Source: Pseudomonas sp. GGS8
GTDB lineage: Bacteria; Pseudomonadota; Gammaproteobacteria; Pseudomonadales; Pseudomonadaceae
Direction of reading: 5' to 3'
DNA: 64,000 nt
NCBI RefSeq assembly: GCF_024168645.1
Contig: NZ_JALJWF010000001.1
Location: 666,001 to 730,000 of the forward strand
Below are positions 30,575-37,726 of this stretch, piece after piece (position 1 is the first letter of the stretch; each line of letters begins with the position of its first letter). Below the pieces are notes generated by a model. It made no database searches. It saw only the letters and a list, made by a program, of their open reading frames with translations, and had not been told where the DNA came from. The position numbers and the translations under genes are program-made.

Positions 30575-30697
30575 GGTGTAACGCGTGTTACAGGTGTAAC
30601 GCAGCCATCCAACTCATTGATAATAATGAATTATTTATCGGTTACACGTTGTTTTCACCTCGATTGCCTCAAGTGTAACGACACGAAGTCGTGTAAC
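30575..30697. repeat. Iteron cluster A (ggtgtaac / gttacac units)
   Basis: Six copies of gtgtaac or its complement lie within 123 bases (30576, 30585 inverted, 30594, 30641 inverted, 30673, 30691), including a palindromic pair gtgttac-a-ggtgtaac and a dyad cgacacgaagtcgtg. A matching cluster lies at 44603-44725 at the other end of the element. Likely binding sites of the element's own replication or regulatory protein. Confidence 0.6.
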
Positions 30698-30790
30698 AGA
30701 AATATCCCCGAGTCCTTCCTGTCGGCAGCGGCTTTATCCAATCCACGACGCTGGAACAGCGCGCCTGTATCGGGGCGAGGGGCGGCCTAA

Positions 30791-31729
30791 ATGGATATCG
30801 AGCTAGGTATTGAACCTGAAGAGCTAGAAATCGCAGGGACCGACGTGAAGTGTCTGATTTGGGACATGGATGACGCCGAACTAGCAGTGCGTGAGTTAGC
30901 GTTGTTTCCCCATTTCCACGAGCATTTCCGAGAAGCTTTCGACCTCATCGGCGTGGCAACTTCGTTCTGGCTTGAGGATGGCTCTTACGCGACCAGTGCA
31001 GAATCAGTCACAAGAACCTTGTTTCGACTCCGGGATACCATCGGTGAACGTGCAAGCTCTGCGGAAGCAGCTTCACTGCCTAACGTCATTCGAGGCTTTC
31101 TCGGGGTCGATCATCCAGCTACAGATTCACAACTCGCTGCAGCTTTTGCCCTGGTACTCGGCGTACAAGCTGTGGAAATACTTGCAAATTGGCTCTTCGA
31201 GCTCGAGGTCGCTACCTACGATATAGATGCGGATCTGATAGAGAGGCTAAGAAAGGACTCACCCCGCCAGTACGCGGCTCTTATCGATAAAGAACGAGAT
31301 CGCCGCGCCGGCTTTGAAATAGAAGCGAGAGAGCAGTTTGCAGTCTTGAAAGGTGAGGCTAATCAGACATTGTTGATGGCAAGCCTCTATCGCCAGGTTG
31401 AGAGCATCGATGTATCCAAAAATGGCTTCAACACATCGAGTCTGATGCTTCGACTACTTGACGAAGCCTTCTCAGCGAAGGCATCTAAACGCGGGCAAGA
31501 GGCTGGCAAAGGTAATCAAGAGGCAGGCTCTAAAACGCAAATAGAAACGATGGATAGGCGCTCAAACATAAAGGCAGCCGCAGAGCAAATTATTGCAGGC
31601 CGGCGAATCGAGAAACGAAACCTGACAGATGCAGAGCTAACCAACCTGCTGTTCGACCAGGCCGTTCACGGCACCAAGAAAACCATCCGCGATCATTTGA
31701 CCGCGCTAGGTCTTCGACCACTCAAATAA
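30791..31729 (+). CDS. Satellite protein of unknown function, 312 residues
   Basis: No family recognised. The first half is acidic and helix-rich (IEPEELEIAG, DMDDAELAVRELALF). Residues about 95-135 are hydrophobic and alanine-rich (AAAFALVLGVQAVEILANWLFEL) but look amphipathic rather than membrane-spanning. A charged, Gln/Lys/Gly-rich linker lies at about 235-255, and the last 60 residues form a compact helical unit (TDAELTNLLFDQAVHGTK, IRDHLTALGLRP) that could be a small DNA-binding domain. It lies between the integrase and the AlpA-like gene in a place where P4-like elements keep accessory genes. A-rich codon use differs from the core genes. Confidence 0.7.
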   Translation: MDIELGIEPEELEIAGTDVKCLIWDMDDAELAVRELALFPHFHEHFREAFDLIGVATSFWLEDGSYATSAESVTRTLFRLRDTIGERASSAEAASLPNVIRGFLGVDHPATDSQLAAAFALVLGVQAVEILANWLFELEVATYDIDADLIERLRKDSPRQYAALIDKERDRRAGFEIEAREQFAVLKGEANQTLLMASLYRQVESIDVSKNGFNTSSLMLRLLDEAFSAKASKRGQEAGKGNQEAGSKTQIETMDRRSNIKAAAEQIIAGRRIEKRNLTDAELTNLLFDQAVHGTKKTIRDHLTALGLRPLK

Positions 31730-31760
31730 AAAAGGGAACGGACACAGTCCGTTCCCCTCC
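31728..31760 (-). other. Hairpin between the 312-residue gene and alpA
   Basis: Perfect stem gggaacgga / tccgttccc with a 5-base loop. The A-run lies on the 5' side of the plus strand, so it is a good terminator only for minus-strand transcription; on the plus strand its tail is ctccctctcc. Confidence 0.55.
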
Positions 31761-31811
31761 CTCTCCGTAGCGTATGGCCTGTCGTCTCAATAAACGCAGG
31801 TTTGGATCGCT

Positions 31812-32066
31812 ATGACTACCGCAATAAAACACCTTGCTTCACACGACCCCGCCACGACTCTCATCCGTATGCCAGAGGTGGTATCAATCGTTGGGCTTGC
31901 CCGCCCGACCATCTACAAGCTCATGCGCCAACCTGAGAGTGGATTTCCACTCCCAGTGAAGCTAAGTAACAGCAACGCCCGAAGTGCGCCAGTCGCGTGG
32001 GTGCTCGGAGAGATTCAAGCATGGACTCGCGCGCGCATCGCTGCACGTGATCGGGTGGCAGCATGA
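31812..32066 (+). CDS. alpA: AlpA-family phage transcriptional regulator
   Basis: 84 residues with a winged-helix/MerR-like fold: LIRMPEVVSIVGLARPTIYKLM (helix-turn-helix) then GFPLPVKLSNSNAR and VAWVLGEIQAWTRARIAARD, the fixed AlpA pattern. AlpA-type proteins (Vis in P4) control excision and late genes of satellites and integrative elements. It overlaps the next gene by four bases (ATGA). It supports reading the region as a P4-like element. Confidence 0.85.
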   Translation: MTTAIKHLASHDPATTLIRMPEVVSIVGLARPTIYKLMRQPESGFPLPVKLSNSNARSAPVAWVLGEIQAWTRARIAARDRVAA

Positions 32067-32368
32067 GAAAAAGACCTATCACTACGGCAGTGTTGCAACC
32101 CTTCTCAATTCTGCGCCAAGTCGGTTTTTCGCCGCGTTACATGCAACGCCTTGAGCGTTATCGCAGCCGGCAGGAAAAACAAAGTCGCGTCGTTGGTGTG
32201 CTCAGTTGGCCTGACGGCACCTGGTGCGCCATTACCTTCCACACCGAAAAATTCAATGCAGTGACTGTCGACGAAGGCCAGCAAGCAGCCGCCTACGAAG
32301 ATGCTCGCGCCATGATCGATGGTGACTTCCTGCCCCTGCTTTCCCTGCGCTGGGAAGTTCATGCCTGA
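32063..32368 (+). CDS. Small satellite protein, 101 residues
   Basis: Starts inside the alpA stop. The sequence has a basic N-terminal half (FSPRYMQRLERYRSRQEKQ) and a strand-rich second half (VGVLSWPDGTWCAITFH), then an acidic helix. No family recognised. Tight coupling to alpA suggests a joint regulatory role, but nothing in the sequence shows what it does. Confidence 0.65.
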   Translation: MRKRPITTAVLQPFSILRQVGFSPRYMQRLERYRSRQEKQSRVVGVLSWPDGTWCAITFHTEKFNAVTVDEGQQAAAYEDARAMIDGDFLPLLSLRWEVHA

Positions 32369-32542
32369 AATGAAAACGCCCCCGGGAGCGATCCGGAGGC
32401 GTTGAGGTAAATCTACATGCCAGAACAATTTATGCCGCACCTGAAAATTTCGCAAGTTATACGCACGGTTGCACTTTCGAAAAACGGACGTTACTCTCTG
32501 ACCGTCGCTGCAAAATCAGCGACCGGGTTTGACGGCCCGAGT

Positions 32543-32551
32543 ACATACAGG
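32543..32551 (+). promoter_or_regulatory. seqA-like target of the CI/C4-like RNA
   Basis: The motif acatacagg contains catacagg, which is complementary to cctgtatg (32650-32657) in the loop of the downstream hairpin RNA. It lies just before a short G/C hairpin with a T-run (32559-32590). In phage P4 the upstream seqA is paired by CI RNA to force early termination. Confidence 0.6.
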
Positions 32552-32558
32552 CGCACAG

Positions 32559-32590
32559 GCGCCCCCATATCGATTGCAGGCGCTTTTTTT
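32559..32590 (+). terminator. Terminator-like hairpin in the immunity region
   Basis: Stem gcgcc / ggcgc with a 15-base loop followed by seven to eight T. It lies between the seqA-like motif and the CI-like hairpin, where P4 places its regulated early terminator. The stem is short, as expected for a conditional terminator. Confidence 0.55.
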
Positions 32591-32611
32591 GTGCCCGCAT
32601 TCCCGTTTTAT

Positions 32612-32686
32612 GGCAGCTGTGCGTGGGAGATCTTCGGGTCTGCCGGGGTCCTGTATGCCCGGTCCGTCAACCTGCGCACAGCTGCC
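32612..32686 (+). ncRNA. CI/C4-like antisense immunity RNA (candidate)
   Basis: A perfect 12-base outer stem ggcagctgtgcg / cgcacagctgcc encloses 51 bases with an inner stem (gccgggg / cccggtc) whose loop shows tcctgtatg. That loop is complementary to catacagg upstream (32544-32551) and to catacagga downstream (32726-32734). Size (75 bases) and layout match the P4 CI RNA and the P1/P7 C4 RNA, where a loop segment pairs with a target on each side. No protein is needed to explain the conserved structure. Found by eye; a covariance-model search was not possible. Confidence 0.65.
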
Positions 32687-32725
32687 ACCCCAATTCGTTT
32701 GACGGCGAACCGTGGCAGCTCCTCA

Positions 32726-32734
32726 CATACAGGA
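32726..32734 (+). promoter_or_regulatory. seqC-like target overlapping a ribosome binding site
   Basis: catacagga is fully complementary to tcctgtatg in the hairpin RNA. It overlaps the AGGAG (32731-32735) that serves the 52-residue gene starting at 32745, so pairing would block its translation and that of genes coupled to it, including the primase. Confidence 0.6.
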
Positions 32735-32744
32735 GCTTCACCCC

Positions 32745-32903
32745 ATGCACACCCTCAATCCGTCCAAAATTCGCGCCGCTGCCCATCGTGCAATGGCTCT
32801 CGCCGCTTTACACGCCAACTCCAGTCTCGCTACCCGTCTCGCCCGTTTCAATTCTCATATGGCCAAAGCCCGCGCTCTCGAAGCCGCAGGCGGTGCCCAA
32901 TGA
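32745..32903 (+). CDS. Small satellite protein, 52 residues (CI-RNA target)
   Basis: Starts MHTLNPSKIRAAAHRAM with AGGAG 9 bases ahead. It is basic and alanine-rich (ALAALHANSSLATRLARF), probably helical. It overlaps the next gene by four bases (ATGA), the first of three such overlaps leading to the primase gene. Being the first cistron after the immunity RNA, it may be a toxin- or killer-like gene as in P4 (kil) and P1 (icd), or only a coupling leader; sequence alone does not decide. Confidence 0.6.
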   Translation: MHTLNPSKIRAAAHRAMALAALHANSSLATRLARFNSHMAKARALEAAGGAQ

Positions 32904-33181
32904 GTTCCGCACTGAGCTTCGCCCTGCCCGAGGACTTGCTTTGCGTCCACAACGACGCCGAAGCCGGTGTTCCGATTGATGCCCTTACCTGTGCTGTGGA
33001 ACGGGCCAACTCTGTGCTGTTGCTGCTTGAAGATCAGTTTGACTGTGACGGCCCCCGTTTAGCCAACCATGTCATCGCGGCTGCCTTGTGGGACGTTCGT
33101 GGCACCTTGGGATTGATCCGCACCCTCGCCGTTCATGCCGACAACTCCACCCGGCAAGCCATAGGCGGAGGCGCGCAATGA
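32900..33181 (+). CDS. Small satellite protein, 93 residues
   Basis: MSSALSFALPEDLLCVHND onward, with a four-base overlap to the gene before and after. It is acidic and helix-rich (LTCAVERANSVLLLLEDQF, HVIAAALWDVRGTLGLIRTL), rather like the short helical DUF3077-neighbour proteins of Pseudomonas elements. The longer frame that begins at 32417 runs through the immunity RNA and is not a real N-terminus. Function unknown. Confidence 0.65.
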   Translation: MSSALSFALPEDLLCVHNDAEAGVPIDALTCAVERANSVLLLLEDQFDCDGPRLANHVIAAALWDVRGTLGLIRTLAVHADNSTRQAIGGGAQ

Positions 33182-33462
33182 ATCCTTCCCTATTGATCAA
33201 TACCGTCGGCGGCGCCACCTTTGCCAAGTGCAACACTCAGAACCAGCCATTGTTCCGGATCAATGCCGGCATCTCGTGCGAAGAAGCGCTTGAGCAAGCT
33301 TCCCTACTCATGGATTGCGTGAACAAACTCACCTTCCTGAGCGGTATGGAGAATGACAACGCCTCAATGGTCTGGGCTTCACATTATTTGAGTGAGATGG
33401 CCAAGGCGATCATCGATGACGTTACCAGCGGGTTGCAATTGGCCCAAGGCGATGGCGTATGA
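33178..33462 (+). CDS. DUF3077 family protein
   Basis: 94 residues with a GGAGGCGCGC ribosome site. It matches the Pseudomonas DUF3077 pattern: FRINAGISCEEALEQASLLMDCVNKL followed by a C-terminal helix (WASHYLSEMAKAIIDDV). The function of the family is unknown; genes are often near integrative elements. Four-base overlaps on both sides couple it to the 93-residue gene and the primase. Confidence 0.75.
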   Translation: MNPSLLINTVGGATFAKCNTQNQPLFRINAGISCEEALEQASLLMDCVNKLTFLSGMENDNASMVWASHYLSEMAKAIIDDVTSGLQLAQGDGV

Positions 33463-36350
33463 CCACCTCTACTTCCAACGTCCGTCGCCCCACGTTCGCT
33501 CAAGTCAAAGCTGTTGCATTGCAGAACGTTGATCGCGTGCTTGCTCACTGGCTGCCCAACGGCAAGCGCGTCGACGGCGGCAAGGAATACACCGCTCCCA
33601 ATCCAACTCGCACCGACAAGCGCGCAGGTTCCCTCAAGGTCAACTTGAGCAAAGGCACTTGGGCGGATTTTGCCACCGATGACAAAGGTGGCGACCTGAT
33701 CGATCTGGTGCGCTATCTGGATGGCAGCACCGACGTCGAAGCCTGCAATAAGCTTGCAGATCTACTGCACGTGACTGCCGGGACGGCTCAAACGAAGCCA
33801 AGCCCCAGCAAAAACAAAACACCGGAATGGATTGCCATTCAGCCGATCCCGGCCGAGGCCATGAACAAGTGCCCGGCCACACATCGGCAACACGGCACAC
33901 CGTCCAAAGTCTGGATATATCGCGACGCTCAGGGCCAACCGGTCATGGCGCTCTATCGCTTCGACTTGGACCCCGATGAAGACGGCAAACCGCGCAAGGT
34001 GTTTGCACCGTTGACCTGGTGCCAGCGGTCCGACAGTCAAACGCGGCAATGGCGTTGGCAAGGCTTGCCGGAGCCGCGGTCACTGCTACGCCTGGACGAA
34101 CTGGCGCAACGCGCAAAAGCTCCGGTCATTCTGTGCGAAGGCGAAAAGGCCGCCGACGCTGCGGCGGAGTTGCTGCCCGGCTACGTGGCCACGTGCTGGC
34201 CGAACGGCTCAAACTCCTGGCACAAAGCCGATCTGACACCGCTCAAAGGTCGGTCAGTGATGCTGTGGCCAGACAACGACGCCAGTGGCAAAAGCTGCAT
34301 GGACGCAATCGCCAAACAACTGCAACAGATCGGTGCCGCGTCAGTGCGCGTGATCGCCCTGGACGCCTTCAATCTCAAACCCACGCTCAAGAATGACCAA
34401 CCGACGTTTGCCAAGGGAGGCCGATGGGACGACGGTGACGACGCGGCCGATGCCCAAGCAAAAGGCTGGACGGCGGCCCACATAGCCGAGCTGGAACACA
34501 GCGGCGAATTGTTCGGTGTTAAGCCGGAGAAAGCACCGGCCGAACCATTGGAAATCAAAGCCAAACCAACAACCAAGCGTGTCGCGAAACCCAAAAACGA
34601 TCTGCTGCCCGGTGGCTTTCGCCTCACGCCGGAAGGCGTGTTCTATTCCGGTGACGATGGCGAGGCGCGGCCGGTGTGTTCACCACTGGAGATCCTGGCG
34701 CGCACCCGTGATGCACAAGGTCACAATTGGGGATTGTTAGTCGAATTCGACGATCCCGACGGGGCGAAAAAGCGCTGGAACATCCCGGCACGAACCATGA
34801 CCGGCGACTTCGGCAAGGACGTGCTCGGCCCACTGGTGGACATGGGCCTGCGACTGGCCGGCAGTCGCTCCGGCCGCAATGCGCGCAATGACCTGCAGAG
34901 TTATCTCGGCGGCTTCGACAGCGCCCAGCGCGCACGACTTGTCACCCGTTTGGGTTGGCATGACAGTGCCTTCTTGCTGCCCGAACAACAGGTCGGCTCG
35001 CACGTCGAGCACCTGCATTTCTATGAGGCCGGCGCGCAGCTTCCCCCCATCAGCGAAGCCGGCACCCTGGAGCAATGGCAACAACAGATCGGCGCCTTGT
35101 GCATCGGTAATCACCGCTTGGCGTTTGTGGCCAGCGTGGCGTTCGCCGGTCCACTGCTGCACCTGCTTGGTCATGAATCGGGTGGCTTTCACCTCTACGG
35201 TGACAGCTCGGGCGGCAAGACCACCCATCTACAAGTAGCCGCCTCGATCTACGGTGGGCCGCGTTTGGTGCGCTCCTGGCGCTCGACGGATAACGCCTTG
35301 GAATCCATCGCCGCCGCGCATTCGGACGGGCTTTTGGTGTTGGATGAAATCGGCATGTGCGACCCGCGCATCATTGGCGAAACGGTGTACATGCTCGGCA
35401 ACGGCACCGGCAAAGCCCGGGCCAATGATCGAGGACAAGCAGGCCGACAGGTGCAGGAGTGGCGCTTGCTGTTTCTCTCAACTGGCGAGAAGACCTTGGC
35501 GCAACACATGGCGGATGCGAACAAGGAGCTCAAAGCCGGCATGGAAGTACGGATGCTCGCCGTGCCAGCGGATGCCAGCAAAGGCCTCGGCATGTTCGAC
35601 GTACTGAACGGTTTTGATGACGCCGCCGCCCTCTCCGACGCGCTCAAGGCACGGGTAGCCAAATACTACGGCACACCACTCACCGCCTTCCTGTCGGCCC
35701 TCTGTGAGCCCGGCAAGCTGCATGGCTGGTCGGCGATCCTGCGCCATACCTTGGAGGGTTTTATTACCAAGGCACTGCCCGCCTCGGCCAGCGGTCAAGC
35801 GTACCGTGCGGCGGCCCGGTTTGGTCTGGCAGCAGCAGCCGGCGAGCTGGCCACCGCGATGGGGATCACTGGCTGGCCTGACGGCACCGCCACTACCGCC
35901 GCTCGGGTGTGCCTAAGTGCCTGGATGAATGAGCGCGGCGGCGCCGGGAACCTCGAAGGGGACGCGATCTTGGCGCGCTTGCGCCAGGTGATCGAGCGCT
36001 TCGGTGAAAGCCGCTTCACCCGCTGGGAGTCAGCCGCTGCGAAGATCGATGAGCACGGTCCGCGCACCATCGACCGATTGGGCTTTCGCAAGACGTTGGA
36101 GCACGGCCTAGGTGATGCCTTGCACACCACCAATACCTACTACGTGTTGCCCGAGGCGTGGCGCTCTGAAGTGTTCAAGGGCATGAACCTCAATGCCGTG
36201 AACAAGGAGCTAATTCGCCGAGGTGTCCTAGAGCCCGGCCCCAACGGCAAAGCCTCCTGCTCCGTCCGCTTACCCGGCATGGGCACACAGCGCTGCTACG
36301 TGGTGAAGACGATTCCGGGAACAGATGAGGGCGAGGCTCAGGCCGCCTGA
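33459..36350 (+). CDS. Toprim/DUF927 primase-helicase (replication protein, P4 alpha-like)
   Basis: 963 residues. N-terminal zinc-less primase-like region (about 15-105, YTAPNPTRTDKRAGSLKVN, GTWADFATDDKGGDLIDLV); Toprim-type domain about 220-300 with VILCEGEKAADAA (residue 223 on) and MLWPDNDASGK (about 269); linker to 380; DUF927 helicase from about 390 with GVFYSGDDGEARPV, Walker A YGDSSGGKTT (580-589) and the DEIGM Walker B region around 630. This is the replication enzyme of the satellite, doing the work of P4 gp-alpha. The iterons at 44603-45010 and 30575-30697 are its probable sites. It is the last of four coupled genes under the immunity RNA. Confidence 0.88.
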   Translation: MTTSTSNVRRPTFAQVKAVALQNVDRVLAHWLPNGKRVDGGKEYTAPNPTRTDKRAGSLKVNLSKGTWADFATDDKGGDLIDLVRYLDGSTDVEACNKLADLLHVTAGTAQTKPSPSKNKTPEWIAIQPIPAEAMNKCPATHRQHGTPSKVWIYRDAQGQPVMALYRFDLDPDEDGKPRKVFAPLTWCQRSDSQTRQWRWQGLPEPRSLLRLDELAQRAKAPVILCEGEKAADAAAELLPGYVATCWPNGSNSWHKADLTPLKGRSVMLWPDNDASGKSCMDAIAKQLQQIGAASVRVIALDAFNLKPTLKNDQPTFAKGGRWDDGDDAADAQAKGWTAAHIAELEHSGELFGVKPEKAPAEPLEIKAKPTTKRVAKPKNDLLPGGFRLTPEGVFYSGDDGEARPVCSPLEILARTRDAQGHNWGLLVEFDDPDGAKKRWNIPARTMTGDFGKDVLGPLVDMGLRLAGSRSGRNARNDLQSYLGGFDSAQRARLVTRLGWHDSAFLLPEQQVGSHVEHLHFYEAGAQLPPISEAGTLEQWQQQIGALCIGNHRLAFVASVAFAGPLLHLLGHESGGFHLYGDSSGGKTTHLQVAASIYGGPRLVRSWRSTDNALESIAAAHSDGLLVLDEIGMCDPRIIGETVYMLGNGTGKARANDRGQAGRQVQEWRLLFLSTGEKTLAQHMADANKELKAGMEVRMLAVPADASKGLGMFDVLNGFDDAAALSDALKARVAKYYGTPLTAFLSALCEPGKLHGWSAILRHTLEGFITKALPASASGQAYRAAARFGLAAAAGELATAMGITGWPDGTATTAARVCLSAWMNERGGAGNLEGDAILARLRQVIERFGESRFTRWESAAAKIDEHGPRTIDRLGFRKTLEHGLGDALHTTNTYYVLPEAWRSEVFKGMNLNAVNKELIRRGVLEPGPNGKASCSVRLPGMGTQRCYVVKTIPGTDEGEAQAA

Positions 36351-36442
36351 CGGCCAGCCTACTGACTGAGGTAGCGCCGGCTCATTCCGGCCTCGCCAGC
36401 CGCTCAACCATTCCACTATCGAATCACACAGAGACCAGTCAA

Positions 36443-37285
36443 ATGAACGAAATTCAAGAAATGAAAGACCGACGCGACCAACTGACCAGTGAGATGGAGA
36501 GCCTTCGAGCCGCCCTGATTCCCTATGAAACGGCGCTGGAGAACCCCGAAACGATTGAGCAGGGCCAGGAACGTGAAGTGCGTGAGCAGTACAACGAGCG
36601 AAAAAGAAAGATTGATTCATTGGATATGGAACTCTACCGGCTGAACCCGAAGATTCACCGCCGTGAGAACCTTGCCAACTGCGACACCCTCATGGCGGAC
36701 TACATCGCTGACATGGCGAACTGGGCTGCGGACGAGACCGAACTCAATACAAAACGACAGAGCCTCAGCACACGTTTGGAGGAAGTGCGTCAGCAAGCGC
36801 AGGAGGAAATAGCCAGTGCGCGCCAAGCGGAGACCCTCGCGGCCACCGCTTACGCACAGGCAGTGGCATGGGGCGATGTAGAGGGTGAGAAATCTGCCAG
36901 CAGTGACGCACAGAAAGCGGCAAAAAACCTCACCGCCGCGACCGAACAACATCGTCGTCAGCACCTAATCATCACCGCCCTGGAGCAGGAGCTGGTGACT
37001 GTTGACCGACACATCACCGAGGCTCAGGAAGAGCAACAAAAGATAGAGAAAAAGGCCTTACACCTCGCTCATGACGTTTTGGAAGAACAGTGGAATGAAG
37101 CGGCCCATGAGCTACTTGAGGTAGGCGGCAAGCTCTATGCTGCTTCCCGCATGATCAACCGGGATCCGGTATCACTCTTTAAGCTCGATATTCCCCAACT
37201 AGGTGAGAATTTTGGTAGTTGGAAATGGGGTGAGCTCGCAGACCGTAGCAGCCGGCATCGCCTGCAGGACCTGCTCGCGATGTAA
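36443..37285 (+). CDS. Long coiled-coil satellite protein, 280 residues
   Basis: Almost entirely helical, with heptad-like stretches from residue 1 to about 205 (KDRRDQLTSEMESLRAAL, TRLEEVRQQAQEEIASARQA, ALEQELVTVDRHITEAQEEQ). The last 60 residues are a separate, non-coiled unit (LLEVGGKLYAASRMINRDP). Proteins of this kind follow the primase in Pseudomonas P4-like elements; no function is known. Ribosome site is weak. A terminator at 37302 follows. Confidence 0.7.
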   Translation: MNEIQEMKDRRDQLTSEMESLRAALIPYETALENPETIEQGQEREVREQYNERKRKIDSLDMELYRLNPKIHRRENLANCDTLMADYIADMANWAADETELNTKRQSLSTRLEEVRQQAQEEIASARQAETLAATAYAQAVAWGDVEGEKSASSDAQKAAKNLTAATEQHRRQHLIITALEQELVTVDRHITEAQEEQQKIEKKALHLAHDVLEEQWNEAAHELLEVGGKLYAASRMINRDPVSLFKLDIPQLGENFGSWKWGELADRSSRHRLQDLLAM

Positions 37286-37301
37286 CCGTCGATTTACCCT
37301 G

Positions 37302-37330
37302 AAACAGCCTGCTTTCGCGGGCTGTTTAAA
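37302..37330 (+). terminator. Intrinsic terminator after the coiled-coil gene
   Basis: Stem aaacagcctgc / gcgggctgttt with loop tttc. It ends the replication operon. Confidence 0.8.
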
Positions 37331-37350
37331 TCACTCCAAGGATCGATGCC

Positions 37351-37536
37351 ATGAACGCAGCGGCACAAAACACCTCGACTACTTCAGAAGCGCTTAATGC
37401 GAGAAAAGCCCACCTGACCACCCTACTCAAAATCGTGGATACCAAAATCGGAAAAAGCACAGCGATGCAAAAGCTCACCATTACCGCGATCAAGGCGGAA
37501 ATGGGGCTCATTGAGCATAAGCTGAAAAAACGGTGA
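37351..37536 (+). CDS. Small basic satellite protein, 61 residues
   Basis: AAGGATCGATGCC precedes the ATG. The protein is helical and lysine-rich (ARKAHLTTLLKIVDTK, AIKAEMGLIEHKLKKR). No family recognised. It lies between the replication operon terminator and the cargo genes, where P4-like elements change from core to variable genes. Confidence 0.6.
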   Translation: MNAAAQNTSTTSEALNARKAHLTTLLKIVDTKIGKSTAMQKLTITAIKAEMGLIEHKLKKR

Positions 37537-37726
37537 TTCGGATAAGCGGAAGCTCGCGAAAACTTCCGTTGCATTCAAATTCGGCAGGCAGCTTCCGGCC
37601 AAAAGTAGTCATTCGGGAGTATCTAGGAAACCCGGATCAACTCACCTCAAGCTTGGATTCGAGAACTGAATCGCAAAAAATCTTATTTCCTTGCATCATC
37701 TCCAATTTGACAGGCATATGCGGCAG

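Noticed and set aside
30542..30790. 82-residue frame overlapping the integrase stop by four bases
   Set aside because: It runs straight through the gtgtaac iterons, giving a repeated VTRVTGVT stretch; the repeats explain the region better than a gene.
31728..31760. Plus-strand terminator for the 312-residue gene
   Set aside because: The stem is good but the T-run is on the minus strand only; kept as a hairpin.
32417..32899. N-terminal extension (161 codons) of the 93-residue gene
   Set aside because: It passes through the antisense RNA, its targets and a terminator-like hairpin; the ATG at 32900 with a coupled start fits better. It may resemble Ash/Icd-type open frames of other phages for the same reason.
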